Shown here piece after piece: positions 8,840 through 16,442 of a DNA stretch of 40,599 nt. Within the stretch, counting starts at the first letter, position 1. Each line of letters starts with the position of its first letter. The stretch covers positions 1 through 40,599 of the forward strand of contig JAMLIO010000012.1 of NCBI GenBank assembly GCA_023954155.1. The letters run 5' to 3'. The notes below the pieces were generated by a model. That model had not been told where the DNA came from, made no database searches, and saw only the letters and a program-made list of their open reading frames with translations. Both the position numbers and the translations under genes were made by a program. The stretch comes from Pseudobdellovibrionaceae bacterium. Lineage in GTDB: Bacteria; Bdellovibrionota; Bdellovibrionia; Bdellovibrionales; UBA1609.

Positions 8840-9787
8840 TTAATATCTTAGGATTTGAATCTCTTTAGACCATTTTTCGCAAATGTTTTCCATCATTTCT
8901 TTTTGATTAGATCGAAATAAGAAATGAATATTAGGGCCCGCATCCATGGTCACAATAGGACCATCCCCAATCATCTTCCAGTAGTCGCGAATCCAATTTA
9001 AAACTTTAATCGTCTCAGGCACCATATATCCAAAACTAGGAACACTGGTTTCAAACAGAACGTGCATATCCCAAAACTCAGCCCAACAGATTTCATAAGC
9101 CTTTTGCCAGTCTTTATTTTGAAAGGCCTCTATCAAATGCAACATTCTGGTTTTAGCCCGATCAATGCGACCATCAAACAAAGAACTGCTCACCACTCGT
9201 TTATGGGCTTCACTGGAACTGACTTTTTTAACAGAACTGTTCACAACAAGCACCATGTGATGAAGGTCTTTGTAAGGCAGTTCAATCTCTTGAATGGCAT
9301 CATGACTCCAAAAAGACCAAGGAGAAAAAAAGGAGCGGCAAGAAGAACCTGATCCCAAACGGCTGAGAGCTGCGATGTCTTTTTGTGGAGGTAAAGAGCG
9401 TTCTGTCAGCTCACAAATGGCTTTCACAGTCACTTTAGTCAGTGCCGCAAAGCTACTGGCAGAACTGGCCAAACCACAATCGTGAGGAAAATTATTGCCA
9501 GACTTTACAATAAAGTGTCCGTCATATTGAAAAGAATCTTTGATTTTTTTTAAGAAATTTAAAAAACGTGCCTCTTGTTGTCCAGACAAATTGATATTAG
9601 CACCAGGCAAAGGCTCAAAGTGATCTTGCCCATCAGGGCTAGGTGCTAACTGCACCTCCGTGGTCAAGTGATTAAGAGTGTAAGATAAAGTGGGATTGAT
9701 AGTCTGATTGATGTCCCCTTCCACCTTGCCCATATACTTGATCAGAGCAATATTTGAAGGTGCTTTATCTATCCATACTTTATCCAT
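8840..9787 (-). CDS. mvaD: Diphosphomevalonate decarboxylase
   Basis: A 315-residue enzyme that converts mevalonate diphosphate to isopentenyl diphosphate with ATP. Signatures: APSNIALIKYMGK (9-21; the family has YWGK), NNFPHDCGLASSASSFAAL (GHMP phosphate loop), SRLGSGSSCRSFFSPW, and the C-terminal TMDAGPNIHFLF containing the catalytic Asp. A GAGG ribosome-binding site precedes the ATG. The start region has an 11-bp tandem repeat (TCCATACTTT twice on the plus strand) that creates a second, out-of-frame ATG. It follows the phosphomevalonate-kinase-like gene after a 148-nt gap, in which the mvaD frame stays open upstream for about 40 codons without an ATG. Confidence 0.94.
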   Translation of the reverse strand: MDKVWIDKAPSNIALIKYMGKVEGDINQTINPTLSYTLNHLTTEVQLAPSPDGQDHFEPLPGANINLSGQQEARFLNFLKKIKDSFQYDGHFIVKSGNNFPHDCGLASSASSFAALTKVTVKAICELTERSLPPQKDIAALSRLGSGSSCRSFFSPWSFWSHDAIQEIELPYKDLHHMVLVVNSSVKKVSSSEAHKRVVSSSLFDGRIDRAKTRMLHLIEAFQNKDWQKAYEICWAEFWDMHVLFETSVPSFGYMVPETIKVLNWIRDYWKMIGDGPIVTMDAGPNIHFLFRSNQKEMMENICEKWSKEIQILRY

Positions 9788-9935
9788 ACTTTGCCTCTTT
9801 GAGCCTCGAAAAGCTTCTGGAAACCTCGGCCTATTTAAAAAACCCAGCCTTAATTTCTTAAAACGGACCTCTTGCCAAAATCCTTTCTTAAAAGTCTCTT
9901 GCTCAGGGTCTTAGTTGTGGGTTCCTTTTAAAAAA
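9788..9935 (-). other. 148-nt spacer inside the mevalonate operon
   Basis: This is the only large gap in the operon. No ATG-initiated gene fits. The frame of mvaD is open upstream to a TAA and would encode a basic peptide, but it lacks a plausible start codon. It may be a remnant of a longer gene end, or a leader for mvaD and mevalonate kinase. No convincing terminator or promoter was seen. Confidence 0.4.
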
Positions 9936-10874
9936 CTAATTTTTAAAAACTACGCCATCTTCATCTGTCACAAAACGCAGATCGTCCGCATACAATGTAC
10001 CTATCTCGTTTAAGACCTGATTTTTATACTGCTTTTTACAAAAAACAGCAACAACGTCTGCGCCTAAAGCTCCGCATCCCTTAGCAAAACTGATATTCGG
10101 CACATCATAAAGACGTTTCACAATGTCGAGAGTTTCAGCACAAATAAGGTCAGATTCTTCTAATAAACCTCTAAACGTTGTCATCGCTTGAATAAAACCC
10201 TCTTGATCTTCTTGGGTGTATTGGAAGGACACCTTTTCACTTGCAGACAAAAGAGGTTTTAAAACATCTGAAGATAAACCAGAGACATGCTGATGAGTAA
10301 ATACTTTTTTCTTGGTCTTAAATAACAGAAAACTAAGACGCGTAAAGGGCCACGGTTTCACCATAAGACGTAACTGACCTGATAAAACATGGATTACATT
10401 GAAGTTGGATTTAAGCTGAGTCACCAGATCGTAACCACTAGGAGGCAGAGCTTGCGTACCTGCGTGAGGAACAATCTCACGGTAAAGCTCCCATAATGTC
10501 TGTATGTCCATATCTAAACGCGACTTCAGCTTGTAGGCCACATACACAAATTCTGCTGTGGACCTGCCAAACCCTCCTGCTCCATGATGAGGGTCAAACA
10601 TCTGACATGAGGACAGGGCCTTGACCTCCTCGGCTGGCAAATTCAACTTTGCACGCGTATGATCAATGAATTTTCCCGCAGGGCTTTCTGGATGGAAAGT
10701 AAAATCTTGGGACACTTCTTGCTGATCTAAAAGAATTTTTGCGTCAGAAAAAGCAAAGCAAGGTTCAGTGGCAACAAGGCCCGCACTGCCACCTTCAAGA
10801 GCGGCATACTCGCCCCATAAAAAGGTTTTGCTGGGAACATAAAAGATGTCGCTACTTGATTTTAGGCTCTTCAT
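9936..10874 (-). CDS. GHMP kinase, probable phosphomevalonate kinase
   Basis: A 312-residue GHMP-fold protein placed between HMG-CoA reductase and mvaD, where a phosphomevalonate kinase is needed. N-terminal PSKTFLWGEYAALEGG (14-29) matches the family start (GEY with ALEGG). The phosphate-loop position reads GAGGFGRSTAEF, with Arg-Ser-Thr instead of the usual SSA. The active-site segment is PPSGYDLVTQ, and the C-terminal motif is AKGCGALGADVVAVF, similar to the phosphomevalonate kinase SGAGGGD block. The family and step follow mainly from context; the sequence is divergent. It overlaps mvaA by 23 nt. Confidence 0.72.
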   Translation of the reverse strand: MKSLKSSSDIFYVPSKTFLWGEYAALEGGSAGLVATEPCFAFSDAKILLDQQEVSQDFTFHPESPAGKFIDHTRAKLNLPAEEVKALSSCQMFDPHHGAGGFGRSTAEFVYVAYKLKSRLDMDIQTLWELYREIVPHAGTQALPPSGYDLVTQLKSNFNVIHVLSGQLRLMVKPWPFTRLSFLLFKTKKKVFTHQHVSGLSSDVLKPLLSASEKVSFQYTQEDQEGFIQAMTTFRGLLEESDLICAETLDIVKRLYDVPNISFAKGCGALGADVVAVFCKKQYKNQVLNEIGTLYADDLRFVTDEDGVVFKN

Positions 10875-12162
10875 GCAAGTCTCTATTTCTTAAATCATTA
10901 AGAGCATCAATCGCCTGACTTAAAGAAATTCTTTTTGTTGCACGCAGGATCTCTTCTAATTTTTTTTGCACAAACGGGGTTTCTGACTCTTTAGCACCTG
11001 CACTTAAAGCCAAATTTTTAATATGTAACTTCATGTGCCCTTCAATAATCCCCACCGTAGATAAGGCTTTGATCGCACCTAAGTTTTGTACCAGCCCCAC
11101 AGCCGCACAGATTCTTGAAAGGTCATCCGCAGATTCAATGTTCATCATCTTAAGGGCCATCGTTGCAAAAGGATGAAGTTTTGTAACTCCACCCACAACA
11201 CCCACAGAAATCGGAGCAATCAATTGTCCAGTTAAAGTTTTGGCACTGGGGTTCGCCCACCACTTGGTCACAGAACGGTATTGGCCATCTTCTAGAGTGG
11301 CATAAGCGTGCATCCCCGCTTCCACCGCGCGCCAGTCGTTTCCTGTAGCCATCAAAATAGGATCAATCCCATTAAGTACACCTTTATTATTTGTAGCTGC
11401 GCGATAAGGGTCAAGTTGGGCAAAAAGCGAGGTCTCTTGGATCTTTATGGCTAAGTCAGGATCAATGTTGTTCATCACAACTTCGGCCTTCACCAAACGA
11501 GTGTCCGTGAGGTTACTTAAAATCTTCACATTCACTGTCTCGTCAGTAAGGTCTTCAATGGGACCAGCTAAAAACTCACACACTTGATTGATGATATTCG
11601 CACCCATGGCATCGCAGGTCGCAATCTCAGCATGAATGACCGCCATCGTGTAAGAGTCGGGACGAGTGATATAACGAAGTTTTAAATCTCTGACTCCACC
11701 ACCTCGGTCCACTAAACCTTTGGCAGGAATTTGGTTCGCCAGTTCTATGAGATGTTTTTTAATATTCGCAAATCTGGTTTTAAATTCCTCAGGATTTTTA
11801 AGGATGGCAATTTGAATTTGTCCAATCCCTACATGGCCTAACATTTGGGTTTTAATATGCCCATTGCTTTTGACCCACTTAGCGGTTTTGCTTGCGGCTG
11901 CAATAATAGAAGTCTCTTCCACAGCCATAGGGATCAAAACAGGTTTGTCATCAATCACAAAATGCGTGGCCACACCTAAAGGCATTGGGAAATATCCCAA
12001 AGAGTTTTCAATAAATTTTTCTGCTAGGTCAGGCTCTAAAAAGTTACTCAACCTAAGCAGTCGCACGTCTTCTTTTGTCAGGTAGCCTAGATCTTGAAGG
12101 ATCTTAAAGCGGTCTTTACGTTCTAACTTTGAGAATCCCTCAAAAGGATTTAGTTTTTCCAT
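10852..12162 (-). CDS. mvaA: Hydroxymethylglutaryl-CoA reductase, class II
   Basis: A 436-residue enzyme that reduces HMG-CoA to mevalonate, the committing step of the pathway. Class II features: SLGYFPMPLGVA, PMAVEETSIIAAAS with the catalytic Glu, DPYRAATNNKGVLNGID with catalytic Lys and Asp, and GHMKLHIKNLALSAGA with the catalytic His near the C-terminus. There is no membrane anchor. The frame opens at 12213, but the ATG at 12162 has GGAG at proper spacing and matches the family N-terminus. The 12162 start overlaps idi by 13 nt. Cofactor preference (NADH or NADPH) cannot be read with confidence. Confidence 0.94.
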   Translation of the reverse strand: MEKLNPFEGFSKLERKDRFKILQDLGYLTKEDVRLLRLSNFLEPDLAEKFIENSLGYFPMPLGVATHFVIDDKPVLIPMAVEETSIIAAASKTAKWVKSNGHIKTQMLGHVGIGQIQIAILKNPEEFKTRFANIKKHLIELANQIPAKGLVDRGGGVRDLKLRYITRPDSYTMAVIHAEIATCDAMGANIINQVCEFLAGPIEDLTDETVNVKILSNLTDTRLVKAEVVMNNIDPDLAIKIQETSLFAQLDPYRAATNNKGVLNGIDPILMATGNDWRAVEAGMHAYATLEDGQYRSVTKWWANPSAKTLTGQLIAPISVGVVGGVTKLHPFATMALKMMNIESADDLSRICAAVGLVQNLGAIKALSTVGIIEGHMKLHIKNLALSAGAKESETPFVQKKLEEILRATKRISLSQAIDALNDLRNRDLHEEPKIK

Positions 12163-13193
12163 TCCCAAACTCCATTTTTCTGACACGAAACAGGGTCTCG
12201 ATGTCCTGTGCAAAATAACCCGACTCTAGTTTCATACTCTAGGATCGCCATTAACTCTAGGACTTTTTCTGTTCCCTCAAGGGCAGCTCGCAAGAAGGGC
12301 TGCGCCACTCCCACCATTTCAGCACCCATGGTCAAACACGTCACAACGTCTAAGCCTGTCCTGATGCCTCCTGAAGCCCAACATCTTTTGTCCTGCATCT
12401 GTTCACGGTTGGCAAAAAAAGCGTTCAAACTTTCTGCGGTGGTGTGCCCCCAATAAGAATAGGTCTCAGATGCGCGTACATACATAGGGTTTTGACTTCG
12501 TCCCCCCTCTATACGTCCCCAATGCGTTCCACCCATACCCGCCACATCAATGGCATAAAGATTAGGAATCTTACAAAGTTCAATTAAAGACAGTAAAGAA
12601 AATCCACAACCCGTCTCTTTAACCAGAATCGGCACAGGAGAAGACTCTGCAAGGTTTCTAAGAGCCTCGACTCCTCCCTTAAAATTCGGAGTTCCTTCTT
12701 CTTGCATCACCTCTTGTAAAGCATTGAGATGAACCACAAAAGCTTGGGGCTCTAAATGATCAATGAGTTTTAAAACTTCTGTCGCCCCACTTTCAATCAG
12801 TTGGGGTAGACCAATATTTCCAAACACTTTCAGTGTGGGGTACTGCTGCTTACGGCTCTTCCATTCTTCTTTGGCTTTAGAGTCAAAAAGTTCACGACGT
12901 TGTGAGCCTACACCCATCAGCCAATTTTTTTCTACACAGGCTTCAAACAAAGCATGATTGATTTTAGGACTGTCGGAGTGACCCGCCGTCATAGAGCTGA
13001 CAAAGATAGGGGCATTCACTTCGAGTTGACCAAAAACTTTAGTCTTTAAATTGACTTCTGAAAAGTTAAATTCAGGCAAAGCCTGATGAAAAAGTCGAAC
13101 TTGGCTGGAGGGACTGAGCCCCACTTGATGTCTCACATCTAAAGACTGAACAATATGATCCTTTTTACGAGATTCAAATGTGGCATCATTCAT
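12150..13193 (-). CDS. idi: Type 2 isopentenyl-diphosphate delta-isomerase
   Basis: A 347-residue FMN-dependent enzyme (Fni/IDI-2) that interconverts IPP and DMAPP. Signatures: RKKDHI near the N-terminus, PIFVSSMTAGH, MGVGSQRRELFD, LVKETGCGFS, the phosphate-binding DVAGMGGTHWGRIEGG and WASGGIRTGLDVV. It is the first gene of the mevalonate operon. The ribosome-binding site AGGAAG lies immediately after a terminator-like hairpin (13217-13244), so the hairpin is inside or directly ahead of its leader. Confidence 0.94.
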   Translation of the reverse strand: MNDATFESRKKDHIVQSLDVRHQVGLSPSSQVRLFHQALPEFNFSEVNLKTKVFGQLEVNAPIFVSSMTAGHSDSPKINHALFEACVEKNWLMGVGSQRRELFDSKAKEEWKSRKQQYPTLKVFGNIGLPQLIESGATEVLKLIDHLEPQAFVVHLNALQEVMQEEGTPNFKGGVEALRNLAESSPVPILVKETGCGFSLLSLIELCKIPNLYAIDVAGMGGTHWGRIEGGRSQNPMYVRASETYSYWGHTTAESLNAFFANREQMQDKRCWASGGIRTGLDVVTCLTMGAEMVGVAQPFLRAALEGTEKVLELMAILEYETRVGLFCTGHRDPVSCQKNGVWEWKN

Positions 13194-13209
13194 AGTCGTC
13201 GACTTCCTA

Positions 13210-13244
13210 AAATAAAAAAGAGCATGAGGCTGCCCATGCTCTTT
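13210..13244 (-). terminator. Intrinsic terminator or attenuator between rplT and idi
   Basis: Inverted repeat with a 10-bp perfect stem (13217-13226 pairs with 13235-13244, AAAGAGCATG) and an 8-nt loop. On the minus strand it is followed by a T-rich run (TTTTTTATTTT). It ends the rpmI-rplT transcript, yet lies only about 17 nt before the idi start codon. The other side is also A/T-rich, so weak bidirectional action is possible. Confidence 0.8.
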
Positions 13245-13291
13245 GAAGTTTTAATTAAAATCTCTTGTTCACCTTTAGCGGGCAACCACGT

Positions 13292-13639
13292 TTAGGCAGA
13301 CTTCACTTGATCCGCTATAGCTTTAAATGCAGCCGCATCAAATACCGCTAAATCAGCTAAAGCTTTACGGTTAAGTTCAATGCCTGCTTTCTTAAGGCCA
13401 CCGATAAATTGGCTGTAAGATAGACCGTTGATTCGTGCAGCAGCGTTGATTCTTTGAATCCAAAGACCTCTAAAATCACGCTTCTTCACTTTACGATCAC
13501 GGTAAGCATAAACTAAGGCACGGTCGTTTCTTTCCTTAGCAATAGTAAATAAACGACTTCCTGCTGAGTAGTATCCACTAGCACGCTCTAAAACTTTTTT
13601 TCTACGTCTTCTGGCGACGATTCCTCTTTTTACTCTCAT
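13292..13639 (-). CDS. rplT: 50S ribosomal protein L20
   Basis: A 115-residue ribosomal protein, the usual length. The basic N-terminal helix ([20 protein letters not shown]), [19 protein letters not shown] and the C-terminal [18 protein letters not shown] are diagnostic. It binds 23S rRNA early in 50S assembly and in several bacteria represses its own operon through a leader RNA. It lies 10 nt after rpmI. Confidence 0.97.
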   Translation of the reverse strand: MRVKRGIVARRRRKKVLERASGYYSAGSRLFTIAKERNDRALVYAYRDRKVKKRDFRGLWIQRINAAARINGLSYSQFIGGLKKAGIELNRKALADLAVFDAAAFKAIADQVKSA

Positions 13640-13649
13640 CTCTGACCTC

Positions 13650-13847
13650 TTAACCTAACAATAGTTCTCTCATGGTTTTTTCTTCACAAGGACCCACATG
13701 AGTCATGATTCCTAGGTGTCTTTTACGCTTTGACGATTTCTTAGAAAGAATATGTCTTAGACCTTGTTTTTTTCTTTTGATTTTGCCGCCTGGCTTTAGA
13801 CGGAAACGCTTTTTCGCACCACTGTGCGACTTCAGCTTGTAGCTCAT
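13650..13847 (-). CDS. rpmI: 50S ribosomal protein L35
   Basis: A 65-residue basic ribosomal protein with the family pattern: [20 protein letters not shown] near the N-terminus and [16 protein letters not shown] in the middle. A GGAG ribosome-binding site precedes the ATG by 5-6 nt. infC, the usual first gene of this operon, is not upstream; instead there is a promoter-like sequence and a divergent small gene. Confidence 0.96.
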   Translation of the reverse strand: MSYKLKSHSGAKKRFRLKPGGKIKRKKQGLRHILSKKSSKRKRHLGIMTHVGPCEEKTMRELLLG

Positions 13848-13924
13848 TTTTTCTCCATTCCCATAAAGGCGAAGCTTCTTAAATGAAGCTCACTTTGAGG
13901 CCCTTACTAGATATCAGGTCTAAA

Positions 13925-13953
13925 TCTATAAACATAAATCCCTGAACTGACAA
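13925..13953 (-). promoter_or_regulatory. Promoter for rpmI-rplT
   Basis: On the minus strand, TTGTCA (13948-13953) and TATAGA (13925-13930) are separated by exactly 17 nt and match the sigma-70 -35 and -10 boxes well. This predicts a leader of about 70 nt before rpmI. The leader contains a 6-bp hairpin (13873-13878 with 13885-13890) that could take part in L20-type autoregulation, though I cannot model it. Confidence 0.6.
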
Positions 13954-14009
13954 GCATAAAGGCCTTTTTTCTGAGTTTTTCGCTATTTACGGGCTTTTAA
14001 AAAGAACCT

Positions 14010-14285
14010 ATGATGGTGGGCATGAAAAGTGACGATCCACAAAATCCCCAACAGCCCCCAGAAGTGAAACCGCTTCCTCCACCTGTGAAGCTTAGCATGT
14101 TGGACTTTATAATTACTCTTCTAAGTCCTTTAATTATTGGAAAAAGCTTGGTTTTTTATTTTGGCACCATGTACTCAAGCCATCCAGGACAAGGTTATGG
14201 ATATGCCATGATTGCCGCCATATGCTTCACGCTAGGAACCTTAGGGCGGTTCCTTTGGAAGTATCGACATTACAACGACGAGTAA
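14010..14285 (+). CDS. Small membrane protein of unknown function
   Basis: A 91-residue protein with a hydrophilic Pro-rich N-terminus (residues 8-28) and two predicted membrane helices (about 32-50 and 60-80), ending in a short basic/acidic tail. A second in-frame ATG at 14022 is an equally possible start. It diverges from rpmI. I do not recognise the family. Confidence 0.55.
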   Translation: MMVGMKSDDPQNPQQPPEVKPLPPPVKLSMLDFIITLLSPLIIGKSLVFYFGTMYSSHPGQGYGYAMIAAICFTLGTLGRFLWKYRHYNDE

Positions 14286-14323
14286 GAACGAGTCATTTCA
14301 AGGACTTAATGCACATCTTAATT

Positions 14324-14336
14324 TTTACAATGTAAA
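14324..14336. promoter_or_regulatory. Perfect dyad upstream of the TIGR02147 gene
   Basis: TTTACA-A-TGTAAA, a 13-bp perfect inverted repeat 56 nt ahead of the regulator's ATG, followed by a further TTACA half. It is a candidate operator, possibly for the regulator itself. Confidence 0.4.
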
Positions 14337-14392
14337 TTACAAAATCATATATCTTCTTGATTTTGCTTATATTTACGCGGTAACTATAGTTC

Positions 14393-15238
14393 ATGGAAAA
14401 CGTTACTTTACGCCCCATCATCAGCACTTACCAAGACCCCGTCGACTTTATCAAAAGTATGCTGGAGTACCGACGCAAAAGTGAGCCTCACTTTTCGGTC
14501 CTTAAAGAGACTCAGTCTTTAAGAAAGGTTTCCCCTGCGTTGATCTCTCTGATTCTTAAAGGTAAGCGACGAATCAATCCTGATCGTGCGGATGAGCTGG
14601 CCAAACTTCTAAATTTGAGTGCTTCAGAAAAATTTTATTTTAAAAATTGGCTGCAAAGTTTAGATGCCGGTTTTACTGAAGAACTCACAACACCAAGCGC
14701 ACCTATTCGCTCGCGCAAAGACACTGGGATTCATCTTTTGAATGATTGGCTCAATATTTATGTCAAAGACTTATTTATGATTGCTGAGATTCAAAAAAAT
14801 CCACAGTTAGTTTACGAAAAACTGTCTGGCATCGCCCCTCCGCCTAGAATCAAAAAGTCGATGGATTTTTTACTTAAGTACGGCTACCTCAAAAGAACCC
14901 CACAAGGTCATATTGTTGTAGACACCAATCTAGATGTAGCCGAGTCCCCCATCCCTCATCGCAAGATCAGGCAGTTTCACAAAAAGGCTCTAAGTATTGC
15001 CAGCCATAATCTTGAAGTTTATTCGGTGGCAGAACGAATTGCCAACACCTTCACTCTAGTTCTGGATCAAAAGCAACACGAAGAACTGCGCGAACTGATT
15101 ACAGAATTTGTTGAAAAACTTAAACTATTTGCAGAGAAAGCCCCAGAAAATAACAGTCACATTCAGCTCTACCAACTGATTATCAACTTAAGCCCTACAG
15201 GAGGACAACCCAATGACAAAGTCACGGATGAAAACTAA
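14393..15238 (+). CDS. TIGR02147-family regulator-like protein
   Basis: A 281-residue protein of the family abundant in Bdellovibrio and Fibrobacter. The N-terminal 80 residues carry a helix-turn-helix of lambda-repressor type: YRRKSEPHFSVLKETQSLRK, then SPALISLILKGKRRINPDRA with LAKLLNLSASEKFYF. The middle and C-terminal part (about 100-270) is the family's helical domain of unknown role. It overlaps the next gene by 26 nt and probably heads a three-gene operon of surface proteins. The biochemical function of the family is not established; a transcription-factor role is inferred from the helix-turn-helix. Confidence 0.85.
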   Translation: MENVTLRPIISTYQDPVDFIKSMLEYRRKSEPHFSVLKETQSLRKVSPALISLILKGKRRINPDRADELAKLLNLSASEKFYFKNWLQSLDAGFTEELTTPSAPIRSRKDTGIHLLNDWLNIYVKDLFMIAEIQKNPQLVYEKLSGIAPPPRIKKSMDFLLKYGYLKRTPQGHIVVDTNLDVAESPIPHRKIRQFHKKALSIASHNLEVYSVAERIANTFTLVLDQKQHEELRELITEFVEKLKLFAEKAPENNSHIQLYQLIINLSPTGGQPNDKVTDEN

Positions 15239-16442
15239 CACCTACAAAATGGCCTTGTCATTTTTAGCACTACTGTGCTTCACCGCCCTAGCAGAATTTG
15301 CTTCGGCAAATACGTTTGTAGGCAACGGCGGCACATCAGGGGACGTGGAGCTTAAGATCACCCTAGAACAGATTGAGAAGACCTTTACAAAAATTGCCAG
15401 AACTCAAAAAGTAAAGGATCTTGAGCTTTGTGAATGCCCACCTATGTGGACTCAAAACTCCATTTGTCGACCTCTCAATCAACTGCAAGAGTCGCAAAAG
15501 AAGTTCTGCCAAAAAGGACTTGTGAGTGTCACACCCCAAGTCTTAGACATCCTAAAAAATAATAAAGCTTATTTTAAGTGGACCCACTCCTCTATCAATG
15601 TTCTTTCACATGAGGACCACGAAGTTGCAGCTGATGCTGTAGCCAATATTAACGACCACACCGTCACCATAAATAAAGATAACTTTTTAAAAGCGTCTCA
15701 AGCACAAAGAGTCTTTCTGCTCACTCATGAGCTGATGCACTTGATCTCTTTTGAAGATGGGAGGTTGGCAGATCAAGGCCCTGTGGGTCCTTTCACCAGC
15801 GCTCAAGGACAGCGCGAATTTATCAATGCCATGGCTTCTTCTATTGCTACCGAAGCGAATTCTCTTATGCTCTACCACAACTATCAAAGAGCCTTACACA
15901 GATCGCAAAGCCACGTAAAAAACTGGGTAGACTTGGGATTTGTAGGTTTATTTTCTGTCAACCCCAGCAGCAACACCTATGATCAAGATTATTATGGAAG
16001 TTTTAAACTGAATTATCGCCGTTACTGGAATCTGAACTGGGGATTCAATGCGGGACTGCGCGGAGAACGCGCCACCGAAGATGTTATGAGTGACACCACC
16101 ATCGAAGAACAGCTTCAGGTGTACCACTTAGGAGTCAGCTATAGGTTCTTTAATAATGCTGATCCACTCACTGCTTGGGGACAATCTTTTATCAACGTCG
16201 ACCTAAACTTTGAATACACGTTAGCAGATTTAAAAGCCAAGGACAGCTTCACGTCAGCTAAAGACGATGATTCAGGCATGGGTTTAGGTTTATATGCTCA
16301 ATACTATTACCCTTTAAGCAATTCGTTTTGGATTCATCTTGGGGTGGGAGTGAACCAAACTTTTTACAAATATAATGTTTTTAATTTAGAAAAAAATGAT
16401 ACAAAGGTGTCTGGAACTTTAGGAGTCAGCTATGGATTTTAA
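15213..16442 (+). CDS. Secreted HExxH protein with C-terminal outer-membrane barrel
   Basis: A 409-residue protein. A signal peptide spans residues 1 to about 32, and the mature part begins NTFVGNGGTSGD, a GNGG motif common in secreted Bdellovibrio proteins. An N-terminal soluble domain has four cysteines (73, 75, 85, 99) and a zinc-metallopeptidase-like motif HELMH at 172-176, inside a helix (QRVFLLTHELMHLISF). From about residue 230 the pattern changes to alternating aromatic/hydrophobic strands ending in GVSYGF, a C-terminal Phe typical of beta-barrel insertion. The start codon has AGGAGG 8 nt upstream. Peptidase activity is inferred from the motif only; a third zinc ligand was not identified with certainty. 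Confidence 0.75.
   Translation: MTKSRMKTNTYKMALSFLALLCFTALAEFASANTFVGNGGTSGDVELKITLEQIEKTFTKIARTQKVKDLELCECPPMWTQNSICRPLNQLQESQKKFCQKGLVSVTPQVLDILKNNKAYFKWTHSSINVLSHEDHEVAADAVANINDHTVTINKDNFLKASQAQRVFLLTHELMHLISFEDGRLADQGPVGPFTSAQGQREFINAMASSIATEANSLMLYHNYQRALHRSQSHVKNWVDLGFVGLFSVNPSSNTYDQDYYGSFKLNYRRYWNLNWGFNAGLRGERATEDVMSDTTIEEQLQVYHLGVSYRFFNNADPLTAWGQSFINVDLNFEYTLADLKAKDSFTSAKDDDSGMGLGLYAQYYYPLSNSFWIHLGVGVNQTFYKYNVFNLEKNDTKVSGTLGVSYGF

Noticed and set aside
9708-9914. 68-residue plus-strand frame across the mvaD start and the spacer
   Set aside because: Antisense to mvaD with no recognisable features; the spacer frame on the minus strand also lacks a start codon.
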